A DNA stretch of 64,000 bases from Olsenella sp. (lineage in GTDB: Bacteria > Actinomycetota > Coriobacteriia > Coriobacteriales > Atopobiaceae): positions 36,977 to 100,976 of the forward strand of contig JALCMG010000009.1 in the NCBI GenBank assembly GCA_022648325.1, written 5' to 3'. Of the stretch, positions 17,657 through 26,083 are shown in pieces. The notes beneath the pieces are model-generated. The model had not been told where the DNA came from, did no database searches, and was given only the letters and a program-made list of their open reading frames with translations. A program made the position numbers and the translations under genes. Each line of letters opens with the position of its first letter. The stretch's first letter is position 1.

Positions 17657-18330
17657 AGAATAAAATCCAGGTCGCACCCTCCATCCTCTCTGCTGACCTG
17701 GGGCACCTCGCGGACGAGCTCCGCTTCATCGACGGCGCGGGCTATGTTCACTTCGATGCCATGGATGGACACTTCGTGCCCAACCTCACCTTTGGCCCTG
17801 GTGTTTTGGCTGCCGTGAAGTCGGCCACCCAGACGCCTGTCGACGCCCATCTCATGATTTCGAATCCCGATCAGATGGTTCCTGAGTACCTGGCGGCCGG
17901 GGCGGATGTCGTGACCTTCCACTACGAGGCTACCTCTCACGCCAACCGCCTCGCCAACCTCATTCGCGAGAAGGGCGCCAAGGCGGGCGTGGCAATCAAC
18001 CCTGGCACCCCCGTCTCTGTCCTTGACGCGATCGTCGAGGACGTTGACCTTGTGCTCGTCATGACGGTCAACCCCGGCTTTGGCGGGCAGAAGTTCATAC
18101 CTGGATCGCTGCGAAAGATCCGCCAAGTCAAGGCCATGTGCGCCGAGCGCCATGTCGCCCCCATTATCGAGGTCGACGGAGGCATCTCTCCCACCAACGC
18201 CGCGGACGTCTGCGCCGCCGGCGCCACGCTGCTCGTTGCTGGCAGCGCCGTCTTTGGCAAGGCGAACCGCGCCAACGCCATCCGCAAGATCACCGAGGCC
18301 GGGGAGTCCGGACTCGTGAGGAGGGCGTGA
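17650..18330 (+). CDS. rpe: Ribulose-phosphate 3-epimerase
   Basis: A 226-aa TIM-barrel enzyme interconverting ribulose-5-phosphate and xylulose-5-phosphate. It shows VAPSILSADLGHLADEL, HFDAMDGHFVPNLTFGPG (metal-site His and Asp), VDAHLMISNPD, VLVMTVNPGFGGQKF and IEVDGGISPTNA. These are all the usual barrel-end motifs. The ATG overlaps the end of gpsA. The RBS AAAGGAG is 5-6 bp upstream. The length is normal. Confidence 0.96.
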   Translation: MLENKIQVAPSILSADLGHLADELRFIDGAGYVHFDAMDGHFVPNLTFGPGVLAAVKSATQTPVDAHLMISNPDQMVPEYLAAGADVVTFHYEATSHANRLANLIREKGAKAGVAINPGTPVSVLDAIVEDVDLVLVMTVNPGFGGQKFIPGSLRKIRQVKAMCAERHVAPIIEVDGGISPTNAADVCAAGATLLVAGSAVFGKANRANAIRKITEAGESGLVRRA

Positions 18331-19517
18331 GCAGAGTGACCGCCCGTAAAACCGTATACCTGGACTATGCGGCTAGCGTCCCGGCTCGCGAGGAGTCCCT
18401 CTCCGCCGAGCGCGCCTACGAGGACTCGCCCATTGCGGGCGCCAACCCAAACTCCCTCCACACCCCCGGTCGTGAGGCCGCACGGGCGCTCGATGGGGCT
18501 CGTAGGGACATCGCTCGGTGCGTGGGCGGTGGCTTTCGCCCATCCGACGTCGTCTTCACGTCTGGCGGCACCGAGTCGAACAACCTCGCCCTTCTCGGCC
18601 TCTCGCGAGGTGCCCACCAGCGCGACCGCAGGCGCACGCGCGTGGTCCTCTCTGCCATCGAGCACGACTCGGAGCTCGACGTCTCCGGGGCGCTCAAGGG
18701 GAACGGCTTCGAGGTCACCCTCGTAAGGCCTGGACGTGACGGCGTTGTCTCGGAAGAGGCTCTGGCGGAGATCCTCGGTCCCGACTGTGCGCTCGTCTCC
18801 GTGATGAGCGCCAACAACGAGACCGGTGTCATCCAGCCCGTGGACAGGCTTGCCTCCGCTGCGCATGCTGCGGGAGCGATCTTTCACACCGATGCCGTAC
18901 AGGCCTTTGGGCGCGTGCCGCTTGACTTGGCACAGGCGGATGCGGTGAGCATCGCCGCACACAAGATCGGCGGTCCCGTTGGCGTGGGGGCGCTTCTCGT
19001 CAGGGGGCGTGTGCCCTTGGCGCCGCTCTCGTTTGGGGGTGGGCAGGAGGCTGGCCGCCGCGCGGGCACGCAGGACGTCCGCGGCGCGCTTGCCTTCGCC
19101 GCCGTGGCGCGCGCGTGCTGCGAGGGGATTGCCGCAACACGGCCTGTGGTTGCCGCGCGTGCAAACAGGCTCTACCAGCGTATCTGTGCAGAGGGTACGG
19201 GGATCATCCCAACGACCAAGGCCCTGGTCGACGATACGCGTCTTCCCGGCATGGTGAGCGTTATGGTGCCCGGCATCGACTCCCAGACCCTCGTCCTTGG
19301 GCTCGACGAGCGCGGCTTTGCCGTCTCGGCTGGGTCTGCCTGCTCGTCTGGGTCGCTCGACGCAAGCCACGTGCTCACTGCCATGGACATTGGGCGAGAC
19401 CAGGCGCTTGGGTCTCTTCGCATCTCCTTCGACGAGCGCGTCGCCGAGGAGGACCTCGACGCCTTCGCCTCGCAGCTCCTCACGCTTGTGGCGCAGGCCA
19501 CCGCGCGGCATCGATAA
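18327..19517 (+). CDS. Cysteine desulfurase (NifS/IscS family)
   Basis: A 396-aa PLP enzyme that removes sulfur from cysteine for Fe-S clusters or tRNA thiolation. The N-terminus reads TVYLDYAASVPAREE. The cofactor-binding stretch TSGGTESNNLAL is near residue 74, SIAAHKIGGPVGVGALL carries the PLP lysine near 212, and the active-site loop AVSAGSACSSG carries the catalytic cysteine near 338. The GTG at the rpe stop is taken as start. A second GTG three codons later has a more usual distance from GAGGAGG and may be the true one. No iscU or mnmA gene is adjacent. Confidence 0.9.
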   Translation: MSRVTARKTVYLDYAASVPAREESLSAERAYEDSPIAGANPNSLHTPGREAARALDGARRDIARCVGGGFRPSDVVFTSGGTESNNLALLGLSRGAHQRDRRRTRVVLSAIEHDSELDVSGALKGNGFEVTLVRPGRDGVVSEEALAEILGPDCALVSVMSANNETGVIQPVDRLASAAHAAGAIFHTDAVQAFGRVPLDLAQADAVSIAAHKIGGPVGVGALLVRGRVPLAPLSFGGGQEAGRRAGTQDVRGALAFAAVARACCEGIAATRPVVAARANRLYQRICAEGTGIIPTTKALVDDTRLPGMVSVMVPGIDSQTLVLGLDERGFAVSAGSACSSGSLDASHVLTAMDIGRDQALGSLRISFDERVAEEDLDAFASQLLTLVAQATARHR

Positions 19518-19554
19518 ACCAAACCAGTACGCATCAGGGAAAGGTGTGAGTCAC

Positions 19555-20289
19555 ATGACAGAAGCTCAGGCCCTCGTTCGCCTCCAGGAGATCGACCTCG
19601 ACATGCTGCGTCTTGCCTCGACGCTTGCCGCCATGCCGCAGCAGAAGAAGCTGCAGGCCATTGCCCGCGCGCGCCGCAAGGTGGAAAGCGAGCAGACCAA
19701 GATCTACGCCCAGCGCAAGGATCTCGAGACCTACGTCTCGGAGAACCAGGCTGACCTTGACCACTACCGGGCCAGGACCGAGGAGGTCAAGGCGGAGGTT
19801 GCCTCCGGCAGCCACAACTACCGCCAAATCCAGGACTACGAGGCGCATCTTACGGGCCTTGCCAAGAAGGTCGAGAAGCTCGAGCACAATCGTGCCCAGC
19901 TTGACGATGACCTTGAGAAGGCGAAGCGCGCCGAGTCCAACGCGAATCTCACGCTCAAGCGTCTTGACGAAGAGGAAGCTGTACAGAAGAAGTCCTTCGA
20001 GACCGACAGTGCCCAGATTAGGCGCAAGATCGTGACCCTCGACGGGGAGAGGAAGAGCGTTGCCTCGCAGATCTTGCCAGAGCATATGGCGAACTACGAG
20101 GCAGCACGCAAGCGCTTCAAGGGGCTTGCGGTCGAGAGGCTCGTGGGAAACGTGCCCTCTGTCTGCCGCGTCAAGCTCCAGCCAGCCTCGTTCCACGACC
20201 TAACTCATGGCGGTGACGTTGCCGAGTGCCCATACTGTCACCGCATCCTGATTGTGGACGACCCCTACGCTGAGGGTGATGACAAGTGA
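19555..20289 (+). CDS. CT398-like coiled-coil protein with C-terminal zinc-ribbon remnant
   Basis: A 244-aa protein. Residues 1-180 form long charged helices (LVRLQEIDLDMLRLASTLAA, then KKVEKLEHNRAQLDDDLEKAK) that match the antiparallel coiled-coil hairpin of the CT398/DUF164 family. The C-terminus is the zinc-ribbon region. The second knuckle CPYCHRIL is intact, but the first has only one cysteine (SVCRVKLQP), where the family has CxxC. The ATG follows AGGGAAAGG. It sits between the desulfurase and coaBC, the latter overlapping by 4 bp. The molecular role of the family is poorly defined; involvement in secretion or nucleic-acid processes has been suggested. Confidence 0.8.
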   Translation: MTEAQALVRLQEIDLDMLRLASTLAAMPQQKKLQAIARARRKVESEQTKIYAQRKDLETYVSENQADLDHYRARTEEVKAEVASGSHNYRQIQDYEAHLTGLAKKVEKLEHNRAQLDDDLEKAKRAESNANLTLKRLDEEEAVQKKSFETDSAQIRRKIVTLDGERKSVASQILPEHMANYEAARKRFKGLAVERLVGNVPSVCRVKLQPASFHDLTHGGDVAECPYCHRILIVDDPYAEGDDK

Positions 20290-21518
20290 GCGAGAAGGCC
20301 TCCCAAGACCGCTCCGCCCGAGAGCCACGCGTTGTTCTCGCCGTCACCGGGGGCATAGCCGTCTACAAGGCCGTCGAGGTCATGCGCGGCCTCCAGCACG
20401 CGGGGTGTGACGTGCGTGTGGCCATGACCGCCGATGCCGAGCGCTTTGTTGGGACATCCACCTTCGAGGCGCTCTCCGGGCATCCCGTTGCAGATGACCT
20501 CTATGCGTACGCGGACTCTCCCATACCGCACATCTTCCTCGCGGACTGGGCAGACCTCGTGCTCGTTGTCCCCGCGACGGCAAACGTCATCGCGAAGATG
20601 GCTGCCGGCATAGCCGACGACTGCCTCTCGACGACGCTTGTCGCCGCGCACTGCCCGGTTCTTGTCGCAGCCGCCATGAACGTCCACATGTGGAGGAACC
20701 CAGCCACGCAGGTAAACGTTGCCACGCTCCAATCGCGTGGGATTCGCTTTGTCATGCCGCAGACCGGCCTTTTGGCCTGCGGCGATGTGGGCGAAGGCAA
20801 GCTCGCCGACGTCAATGACATTGTGGCCGCAGCGCTCGATGCCCTTTCCCCAGCTCCGAAGGACATCGTGGGGAAGAGTGTCGTGGTCACGGCAGGCCCT
20901 ACGCACGAGGCCATAGACCCCGTCCGCTACATCGCGAACGCCTCCACCGGCAAGATGGGCTACGCCATCGCCCGCGAGGCCGCCCGACGTGGCGCCGTGG
21001 TCACCCTGGTCACTGGCCCCGTAGCCATAGAGGCACCGGCTGGTGTCGAGGTGGTTCCCGTGGTCTCGGCCGCGGAGATGCATGACGCTGCCATGGCTGC
21101 GTTTGACAAGGCGGATGCCGCCATCTGCGCCGCAGCAGTTGCGGACTACACCCCCGCCTCGCCCGCCTCCCACAAGCTCAAGAAGGGCGTAGACGACCTG
21201 ACGACGATCCGTCTTGTCCAGACCGAGGACATTCTCGCCGAGCTCTCCGCCTCAAAGGGCCACCGCGTTGTTGTTGGCTTTGCCGCCGAGACAAACGACC
21301 TCCTCAAGAATGCGCACGAGAAGCTCCTGCACAAGGGGTGCGACCTCATCGTGGCGAACGATGTGTCGCGTGCCGACTCCACGTTTGGTGCGGATACGAG
21401 CCGCGTTGCCTTCGTGTGGCCAAACCGGACCGAGCAGCTGGACACGCTGCCGCTTGCTGACGTTGCCTCTGCCATCTGCGACCGCGTCTCCACACTCGTG
21501 GCGGGGGAGGTAGCATGA
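20286..21518 (+). CDS. coaBC: Bifunctional phosphopantothenoylcysteine decarboxylase/synthetase
   Basis: A 410-aa enzyme for two steps of coenzyme A synthesis. The N-terminal flavoprotein half (CoaC) has VLAVTGGIAVYKAVEVMRGL, PHIFLADWADLVLVVPATAN with the catalytic histidine, AAAMNVHMW, and CGDVGEGKLADV, the substrate clamp carrying the active-site cysteine. The C-terminal CoaB half begins near residue 195 with VVVTAGPTHEAIDPVRYIANASTGKMGYAIA, has AAVADYTP, and the conserved lysines in SHKLKKG. The start is GTG overlapping the previous stop, and the end overlaps nfo by 4 bp. Confidence 0.96.
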   Translation: MSEKASQDRSAREPRVVLAVTGGIAVYKAVEVMRGLQHAGCDVRVAMTADAERFVGTSTFEALSGHPVADDLYAYADSPIPHIFLADWADLVLVVPATANVIAKMAAGIADDCLSTTLVAAHCPVLVAAAMNVHMWRNPATQVNVATLQSRGIRFVMPQTGLLACGDVGEGKLADVNDIVAAALDALSPAPKDIVGKSVVVTAGPTHEAIDPVRYIANASTGKMGYAIAREAARRGAVVTLVTGPVAIEAPAGVEVVPVVSAAEMHDAAMAAFDKADAAICAAAVADYTPASPASHKLKKGVDDLTTIRLVQTEDILAELSASKGHRVVVGFAAETNDLLKNAHEKLLHKGCDLIVANDVSRADSTFGADTSRVAFVWPNRTEQLDTLPLADVASAICDRVSTLVAGEVA

Positions 21519-22381
21519 GCGGAGCGCGCCACGGGGAGATAACCATCGGTTGCCACCTCTCGGTTGCAGGGGGCTTTTCCCAGATGGGCAAGACCGCCCT
21601 CGAGATTGGTGCCAACACCTTCGCCTTCTTCACGAGGAACCCCCGAGGCGGCAAGGCAAAGACGCCCGACCCTGCGGACGAGAAGGAGCTCCTCTCCATC
21701 CTCGCCGAGCATGGCTTTGGACGCCTTGTAGCGCATGCCCCTTACACAATGAACCTCTGTTCCGCCAGGCCGCAGACGGTGGAGTTTGCGAGGGAGGCCA
21801 TGGCCGGCGACCTCAGGCTCCTCGAGGACCTTCCCGGCAATTACTACAACTTCCATCCGGGAAGCCACGTTGGCCAAGGCGTGGACGCAGGCATCCGCCT
21901 CATCTGTGAGGGCCTCGACCAGGTGCTTGTTCGAGGCCAGAAGACCACGGTCCTCCTCGAGACCATGGCGGGCAAGGGCTCGGAGGTTGGCTCGCGCTTT
22001 GAGGAGCTGGCTCGCATCATCGATGGCACCCGCGATGGCGACCTCCTCGGCGTGTGTCTGGACACCTGCCACGTTGCGGATGCCGGCTATGACATTGTCA
22101 ACGACCTCGACGGCGTTCTCGACGAATTCGATCGGGTCATTGGGCTCGACCGACTTAAGGCTCTGCACGTCAACGACTCCAAGAACCCCCTCGGCTCGCA
22201 CAAGGACAGGCACGAGAAGATAGGGGAGGGGACGCTCGGCATCTCGACCTTCCAGGCGGTGGTCACGAACGAGCGCCTCGCTGGCCTCCCCATGATTCTC
22301 GAGACGCCCAACGACCTCGAGGGCTACGCACACGAGATAATGCTCCTCCGGGACCTTGCCCGGGGAGATGGGAAGTACTGA
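21515..22381 (+). CDS. nfo: Deoxyribonuclease IV (AP endonuclease)
   Basis: A 288-aa TIM-barrel endonuclease that nicks DNA at abasic sites, using three metal ions. Metal-ligand segments are visible: GCHLSVAGG, VAHAPYTMNLCS, YYNFHPGSHVG, VLLETMAGKG, GVCLDTCHVADAGYD, LHVNDSKNPLGSHKDRHE and PMILETPND. The length matches E. coli Nfo (about 285). It starts with ATGA inside coaBC and ends with TGATG shared with the next ATG. Confidence 0.95.
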   Translation: MSGARHGEITIGCHLSVAGGFSQMGKTALEIGANTFAFFTRNPRGGKAKTPDPADEKELLSILAEHGFGRLVAHAPYTMNLCSARPQTVEFAREAMAGDLRLLEDLPGNYYNFHPGSHVGQGVDAGIRLICEGLDQVLVRGQKTTVLLETMAGKGSEVGSRFEELARIIDGTRDGDLLGVCLDTCHVADAGYDIVNDLDGVLDEFDRVIGLDRLKALHVNDSKNPLGSHKDRHEKIGEGTLGISTFQAVVTNERLAGLPMILETPNDLEGYAHEIMLLRDLARGDGKY

Positions 22382-24219
22382 TGGGAATCCTCATAGGGTG
22401 CGAGCATCTCTCGCACGAATGGCCTGGCAAGCCCGTGCTTGCCGACCAGACCATAGGCATCAACGAGGGCGAGCGCATAGGTGTCGTGGGCAGGAACGGC
22501 GACGGCAAGTCGACGCTGCTCTCGCTCATCGCACATCGGCTGGAGCCTGACGCGGGCACCGTCACATGGAGGAATGGCATCCACGTGGGGTTTCTTGGCC
22601 AGGATGACGAGCTCCACGACGACCGGACCGTTGGCCGTGCCGTAGTTGGAGACGTCCCTGACTACATGTGGGCATCGGACCCGCGCGTCCGCCAGATAAT
22701 CTCGGAGCTTCTCGGCGATGTCGACTGGGACGCCACTGTGGGAACGCTCTCCGGCGGCCAGCGGCGCAGGTGCGACCTGGCCCGGCTCCTCGTGGGCACG
22801 TGGGACGTCGTCCTCATGGACGAGCCTACGAACCACTTGGACATGCATGCCATCCGCTGGCTTGCCGACCATCTCAAGACGCGCTGGCCAGAGGGGACGG
22901 GCGCGCTTCTCGTGGTCACGCACGACAGGTGGTTTCTGGATGAGGTCTGCGAGCACATGTGGGAGGTCCACGACCAAGAGATCGAGCCCTTCGACGGCGG
23001 CTACTCCGCATACATCCAGCAGCGCGTCGAGCGCGACCGCATGACAGCCGCCACTGAGGAGCGCAGGCAGAACACGCTGCGTAAGGAGCTCAACTGGCTC
23101 GCTCACGGCGCAAAGGCTCGCTCGAGCAAGCCACGCTTCCGCGTGGAGGCCGCCCGCGCGCTTCTCGCCGACGACCCTCCGCTGAGAAACCCCATCGAGC
23201 TCAAGCGACTCGCCGTGAGCAGGCTGGGGAAGCAGGTCATCGAAATGAAGAACGTCTCGTTTACCTATCCCAATGGCTCGTGCGTCCTAGATGACATCAC
23301 CTGGACCATAGGTCCCGGAGACCGCTTCGGCATCCTCGGCGCCAATGGGGCGGGCAAGTCGACGCTGCTCAAGGTCATGACGGGAAAGCTCCAGCCCACC
23401 TCGGGTACCGTTCGCATTGGCAAGTCCGTTCGCTTTGGATGGATGTCCCAGCACCTAGACACGCTCTCGGAGAAGGAGGGGTGGCGCGTCCTCGAGGTGC
23501 TCTCGCGCTACAAGAGCACCTACTACGTGGATGGCAAGCCCCAGAGTCCCACGCAGCTTCTGGAACGCCTCGGATTCGAGCGCTCGGAGCTCACGAACTT
23601 TGTCCGTGACCTCTCCGGTGGCCAGCGCAGGCGCCTGGCGCTGCTCACCGTGCTTCTCGACGAGCCAAACGTCCTGGTTCTCGACGAGCCTGGCAACGAC
23701 CTCGACACCGATATGCTCGCCGTCCTCGAGGATCTCCTCGACACCTGGCCAGGCACGCTCCTCATGGTCTCGCACGACCGCTTCCTCATGGAGCGCGTGA
23801 CAGACGACCAGTATGCGCTGCTCGATGGTCACGTACGCCACTGCCCAGGCGGCGTGGACGAGTTCCTCGACCTTCTCGATTCCCATGGAGCCACGGCTGC
23901 CCCTTCCTACGCGGAGTGCGCTTTGCGAAACTTCGCTCCGGAAGGGGCGGCTGCGGCTGGCGAGTCGATGGGTGCGCAGGGTACATCCCTGTCGAACCAG
24001 GAGCGCCGTGAGCTGAAGAAGCGGTTCGATGCCATTACTAGAAAACTCGAGAAGACAAAGGGGGAGCCGGACAGACTTCGCGCCGCCCTCACCGAGGTGG
24101 ACCCAACCGACTACGAGAAGCTTGTGGCCGCGCAGAAGGCCGTCGATGACGCCGTTGCCGCACGTGAGGCGCTTGAGGACGAGTGGCTCGGGCTCTCCGA
24201 GAAGCTCGGCATCGAGTAG
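22381..24219 (+). CDS. ABC-F family ATPase (Uup-like)
   Basis: A 612-aa soluble twin-ABC protein, the second ABC-F of the window. Domain 1 has GRNGDGKSTLLSLIA near residue 38, LSGGQRRRCDLARLL and [12 protein letters not shown]. Domain 2 has [14 protein letters not shown] near 322, LSGGQRRRLALLTVL and VLVLDEPGNDLD. In Walker B of domain 2 the stretch after Glu reads PGND rather than PTNH, as in Uup proteins. A C-terminal charged helical region (RRELKKRFDAITRKLEKTK) fits the Uup coiled coil. It starts on the nfo stop codon and ends the long housekeeping block. Confidence 0.92.
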   Translation: MGILIGCEHLSHEWPGKPVLADQTIGINEGERIGVVGRNGDGKSTLLSLIAHRLEPDAGTVTWRNGIHVGFLGQDDELHDDRTVGRAVVGDVPDYMWASDPRVRQIISELLGDVDWDATVGTLSGGQRRRCDLARLLVGTWDVVLMDEPTNHLDMHAIRWLADHLKTRWPEGTGALLVVTHDRWFLDEVCEHMWEVHDQEIEPFDGGYSAYIQQRVERDRMTAATEERRQNTLRKELNWLAHGAKARSSKPRFRVEAARALLADDPPLRNPIELKRLAVSRLGKQVIEMKNVSFTYPNGSCVLDDITWTIGPGDRFGILGANGAGKSTLLKVMTGKLQPTSGTVRIGKSVRFGWMSQHLDTLSEKEGWRVLEVLSRYKSTYYVDGKPQSPTQLLERLGFERSELTNFVRDLSGGQRRRLALLTVLLDEPNVLVLDEPGNDLDTDMLAVLEDLLDTWPGTLLMVSHDRFLMERVTDDQYALLDGHVRHCPGGVDEFLDLLDSHGATAAPSYAECALRNFAPEGAAAAGESMGAQGTSLSNQERRELKKRFDAITRKLEKTKGEPDRLRAALTEVDPTDYEKLVAAQKAVDDAVAAREALEDEWLGLSEKLGIE

Positions 24220-24315
24220 CCCATCTCCGGCCCATATAAAACCCGAACGATGATGTAACAAAAGCTGTATGCGACTCTTGGCTTGCAGACCCTATGATGG
24301 GTACCCGGAAAGCCA

Positions 24316-26082
24316 GTGAGAGGGGTTCTGTTGGGAGAGATTCTCCGGAGGTTCGTCTTCCCCAAGTACCGTGGGAAGATTGTTCTCGGAACGCTTTGCA
24401 AGGCGGTGGAGGTAGTCTTTGACCTCATCACGCCTGTCATCGTAGCCAGCATGATCGACGTCGGCGTCGCCAACCACGACCAGGGCTACGTGGTGCACAT
24501 GTGCATCGTCCTCATCGTCCTCGCGGTTGTGGGCTTTGGCTTCACGCTCGTCTGCCAGAAGATGGCGGCCGTGGTCTCGCAGGGGTCAGGCACCGACATT
24601 CGCCACGACTTGTACGAGAAGATAAACCAGCTCGCGCCGGCCGACCTCGATCGCATTGGCACCCCGTCGCTCGTCACGCGCATCACGAACGACGTCAACC
24701 AAGTCCAGGTCACCGTGGCGCTTGGGATCCGGCAGATAATTCGCTGGCCCATCCTAGCGATTGGCTCCATGGTCTGCGCCATGCTCATAGACGCGCAGCT
24801 GGGGCTTGTGTTTCTCGTCTGTACGCCCGCGATAGCCGTTGTCTTTTGGCTTGTGATGTCGAAGTCCGTTCCCCTTTTTGGAGAGCTTCAGTCCCGCCTT
24901 GATGAGGTGAGCCTTGTCACGCGCGAGAACCTCTCTGGCGTTCGCGTTGTGAGGGCGTTTCGACAGGAGGGGCACGAAGACGAGCGCTTCCATGAGGCGG
25001 CGGGCGAGCAGACCCAGACCGCCATCACCATCGGGAAGCTCTCCTCGCTCCTCAACCCCGCCACGCTCCTTGTGATGGACTTGGGCGTCGTCGCCATTCT
25101 CTGGATGGGCGGTGTGCGCATCAATGCAGGCGACCTCACCCAGGGCGAGGTCGTAGCCTTCGTGAACTACATGACCCAGATGCTCGTGTCCATTGTCTAT
25201 GTGGCCAACCTGGTGATCACCATCAACCGCGGAACTGCTTCGGCGACCCGCATCCTCGAGGTCCTTGACTGCGAGCCCCAGATCTCCGACGAGGGAACCG
25301 CAGGCGTCTCTCTGGACCAGGGCACCCTCACCTCGGGCGTCGCGCTTGCGCTTGACCACGTTGGATTCACCTACGACGGCTCGCCTCGCCCAGCCGTGGA
25401 CGACGTGACGCTACGGCTTGGCTCTGGCGGCTCGCTTGGCATCATTGGCGGTACGGGCTCAGGCAAGTCGTCGCTCGTGAACCTCATCCCAAGGCTCTAC
25501 GACGCAACGGCCGGCGAGGTTTGCGTCTTTGGCCATGACGTGCGGGAGTACCCCTTCGCACAGCTGCGCGAGCTCGTCTCGACTGTCCCCCAGCAGGCGT
25601 CGCTTGTATCGGGGACCATACGCTCGAATCTGCGCTGGCGCGATGCCAACGTGACCGATGACGAGCTTTGGCGCGCCCTCGAGCTCGCACAGGCTGCTGT
25701 CTTCGTGAGGGAGAAGGACCGTGGCCTTGATGCCGTGGTGGAGGCGGGCGGAAAGAACTTCTCGGGAGGGCAGCGCCAGCGCCTTACCATAGCCCGAGCG
25801 CTCGTGGGGCACCCTCGCATCGTGGTGCTTGACGACTCCGCCTCGGCGCTCGACTTCCGTACCGACGCAAGCCTACGACAGGCACTCCGCAGCCTCCGCT
25901 CCGAGCTCACGTGCGTGATCGTCTCGCAGCGCGTCTCGGCAGTCATGTCCTGTGACCAGATCCTTGTCCTGGATCACGGCCGCATGGCAGGTCTGGGCTC
26001 CCATACCCAGCTCATGAGGAGCTGCCCCATCTACCGCGAGATATGTCTCTCTCAGCTTCGCCCCGAGGAGGTGGGTGCGTAA
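24316..26082 (+). CDS. ABC exporter half-transporter, degenerate-site subunit
   Basis: A 588-aa half-transporter with six hydrophobic helices (residues 1-310) and a nucleotide-binding domain. Walker A is GGTGSGKSSLVNL near residue 379 and the signature is FSGGQRQRLTIARAL. Walker B is RIVVLDDSASALD, with Asp in place of the catalytic Glu, and the switch histidine is replaced (VSQRVSA instead of VAHRxS). These are hallmarks of the non-catalytic partner of a heterodimeric exporter such as TM287. The gene after it supplies the complement. The GTG start is used; a TTG five codons later has a better-spaced GAGAGGGG. Confidence 0.9.
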   Translation: MRGVLLGEILRRFVFPKYRGKIVLGTLCKAVEVVFDLITPVIVASMIDVGVANHDQGYVVHMCIVLIVLAVVGFGFTLVCQKMAAVVSQGSGTDIRHDLYEKINQLAPADLDRIGTPSLVTRITNDVNQVQVTVALGIRQIIRWPILAIGSMVCAMLIDAQLGLVFLVCTPAIAVVFWLVMSKSVPLFGELQSRLDEVSLVTRENLSGVRVVRAFRQEGHEDERFHEAAGEQTQTAITIGKLSSLLNPATLLVMDLGVVAILWMGGVRINAGDLTQGEVVAFVNYMTQMLVSIVYVANLVITINRGTASATRILEVLDCEPQISDEGTAGVSLDQGTLTSGVALALDHVGFTYDGSPRPAVDDVTLRLGSGGSLGIIGGTGSGKSSLVNLIPRLYDATAGEVCVFGHDVREYPFAQLRELVSTVPQQASLVSGTIRSNLRWRDANVTDDELWRALELAQAAVFVREKDRGLDAVVEAGGKNFSGGQRQRLTIARALVGHPRIVVLDDSASALDFRTDASLRQALRSLRSELTCVIVSQRVSAVMSCDQILVLDHGRMAGLGSHTQLMRSCPIYREICLSQLRPEEVGA

Positions 26083-26083
26083 A

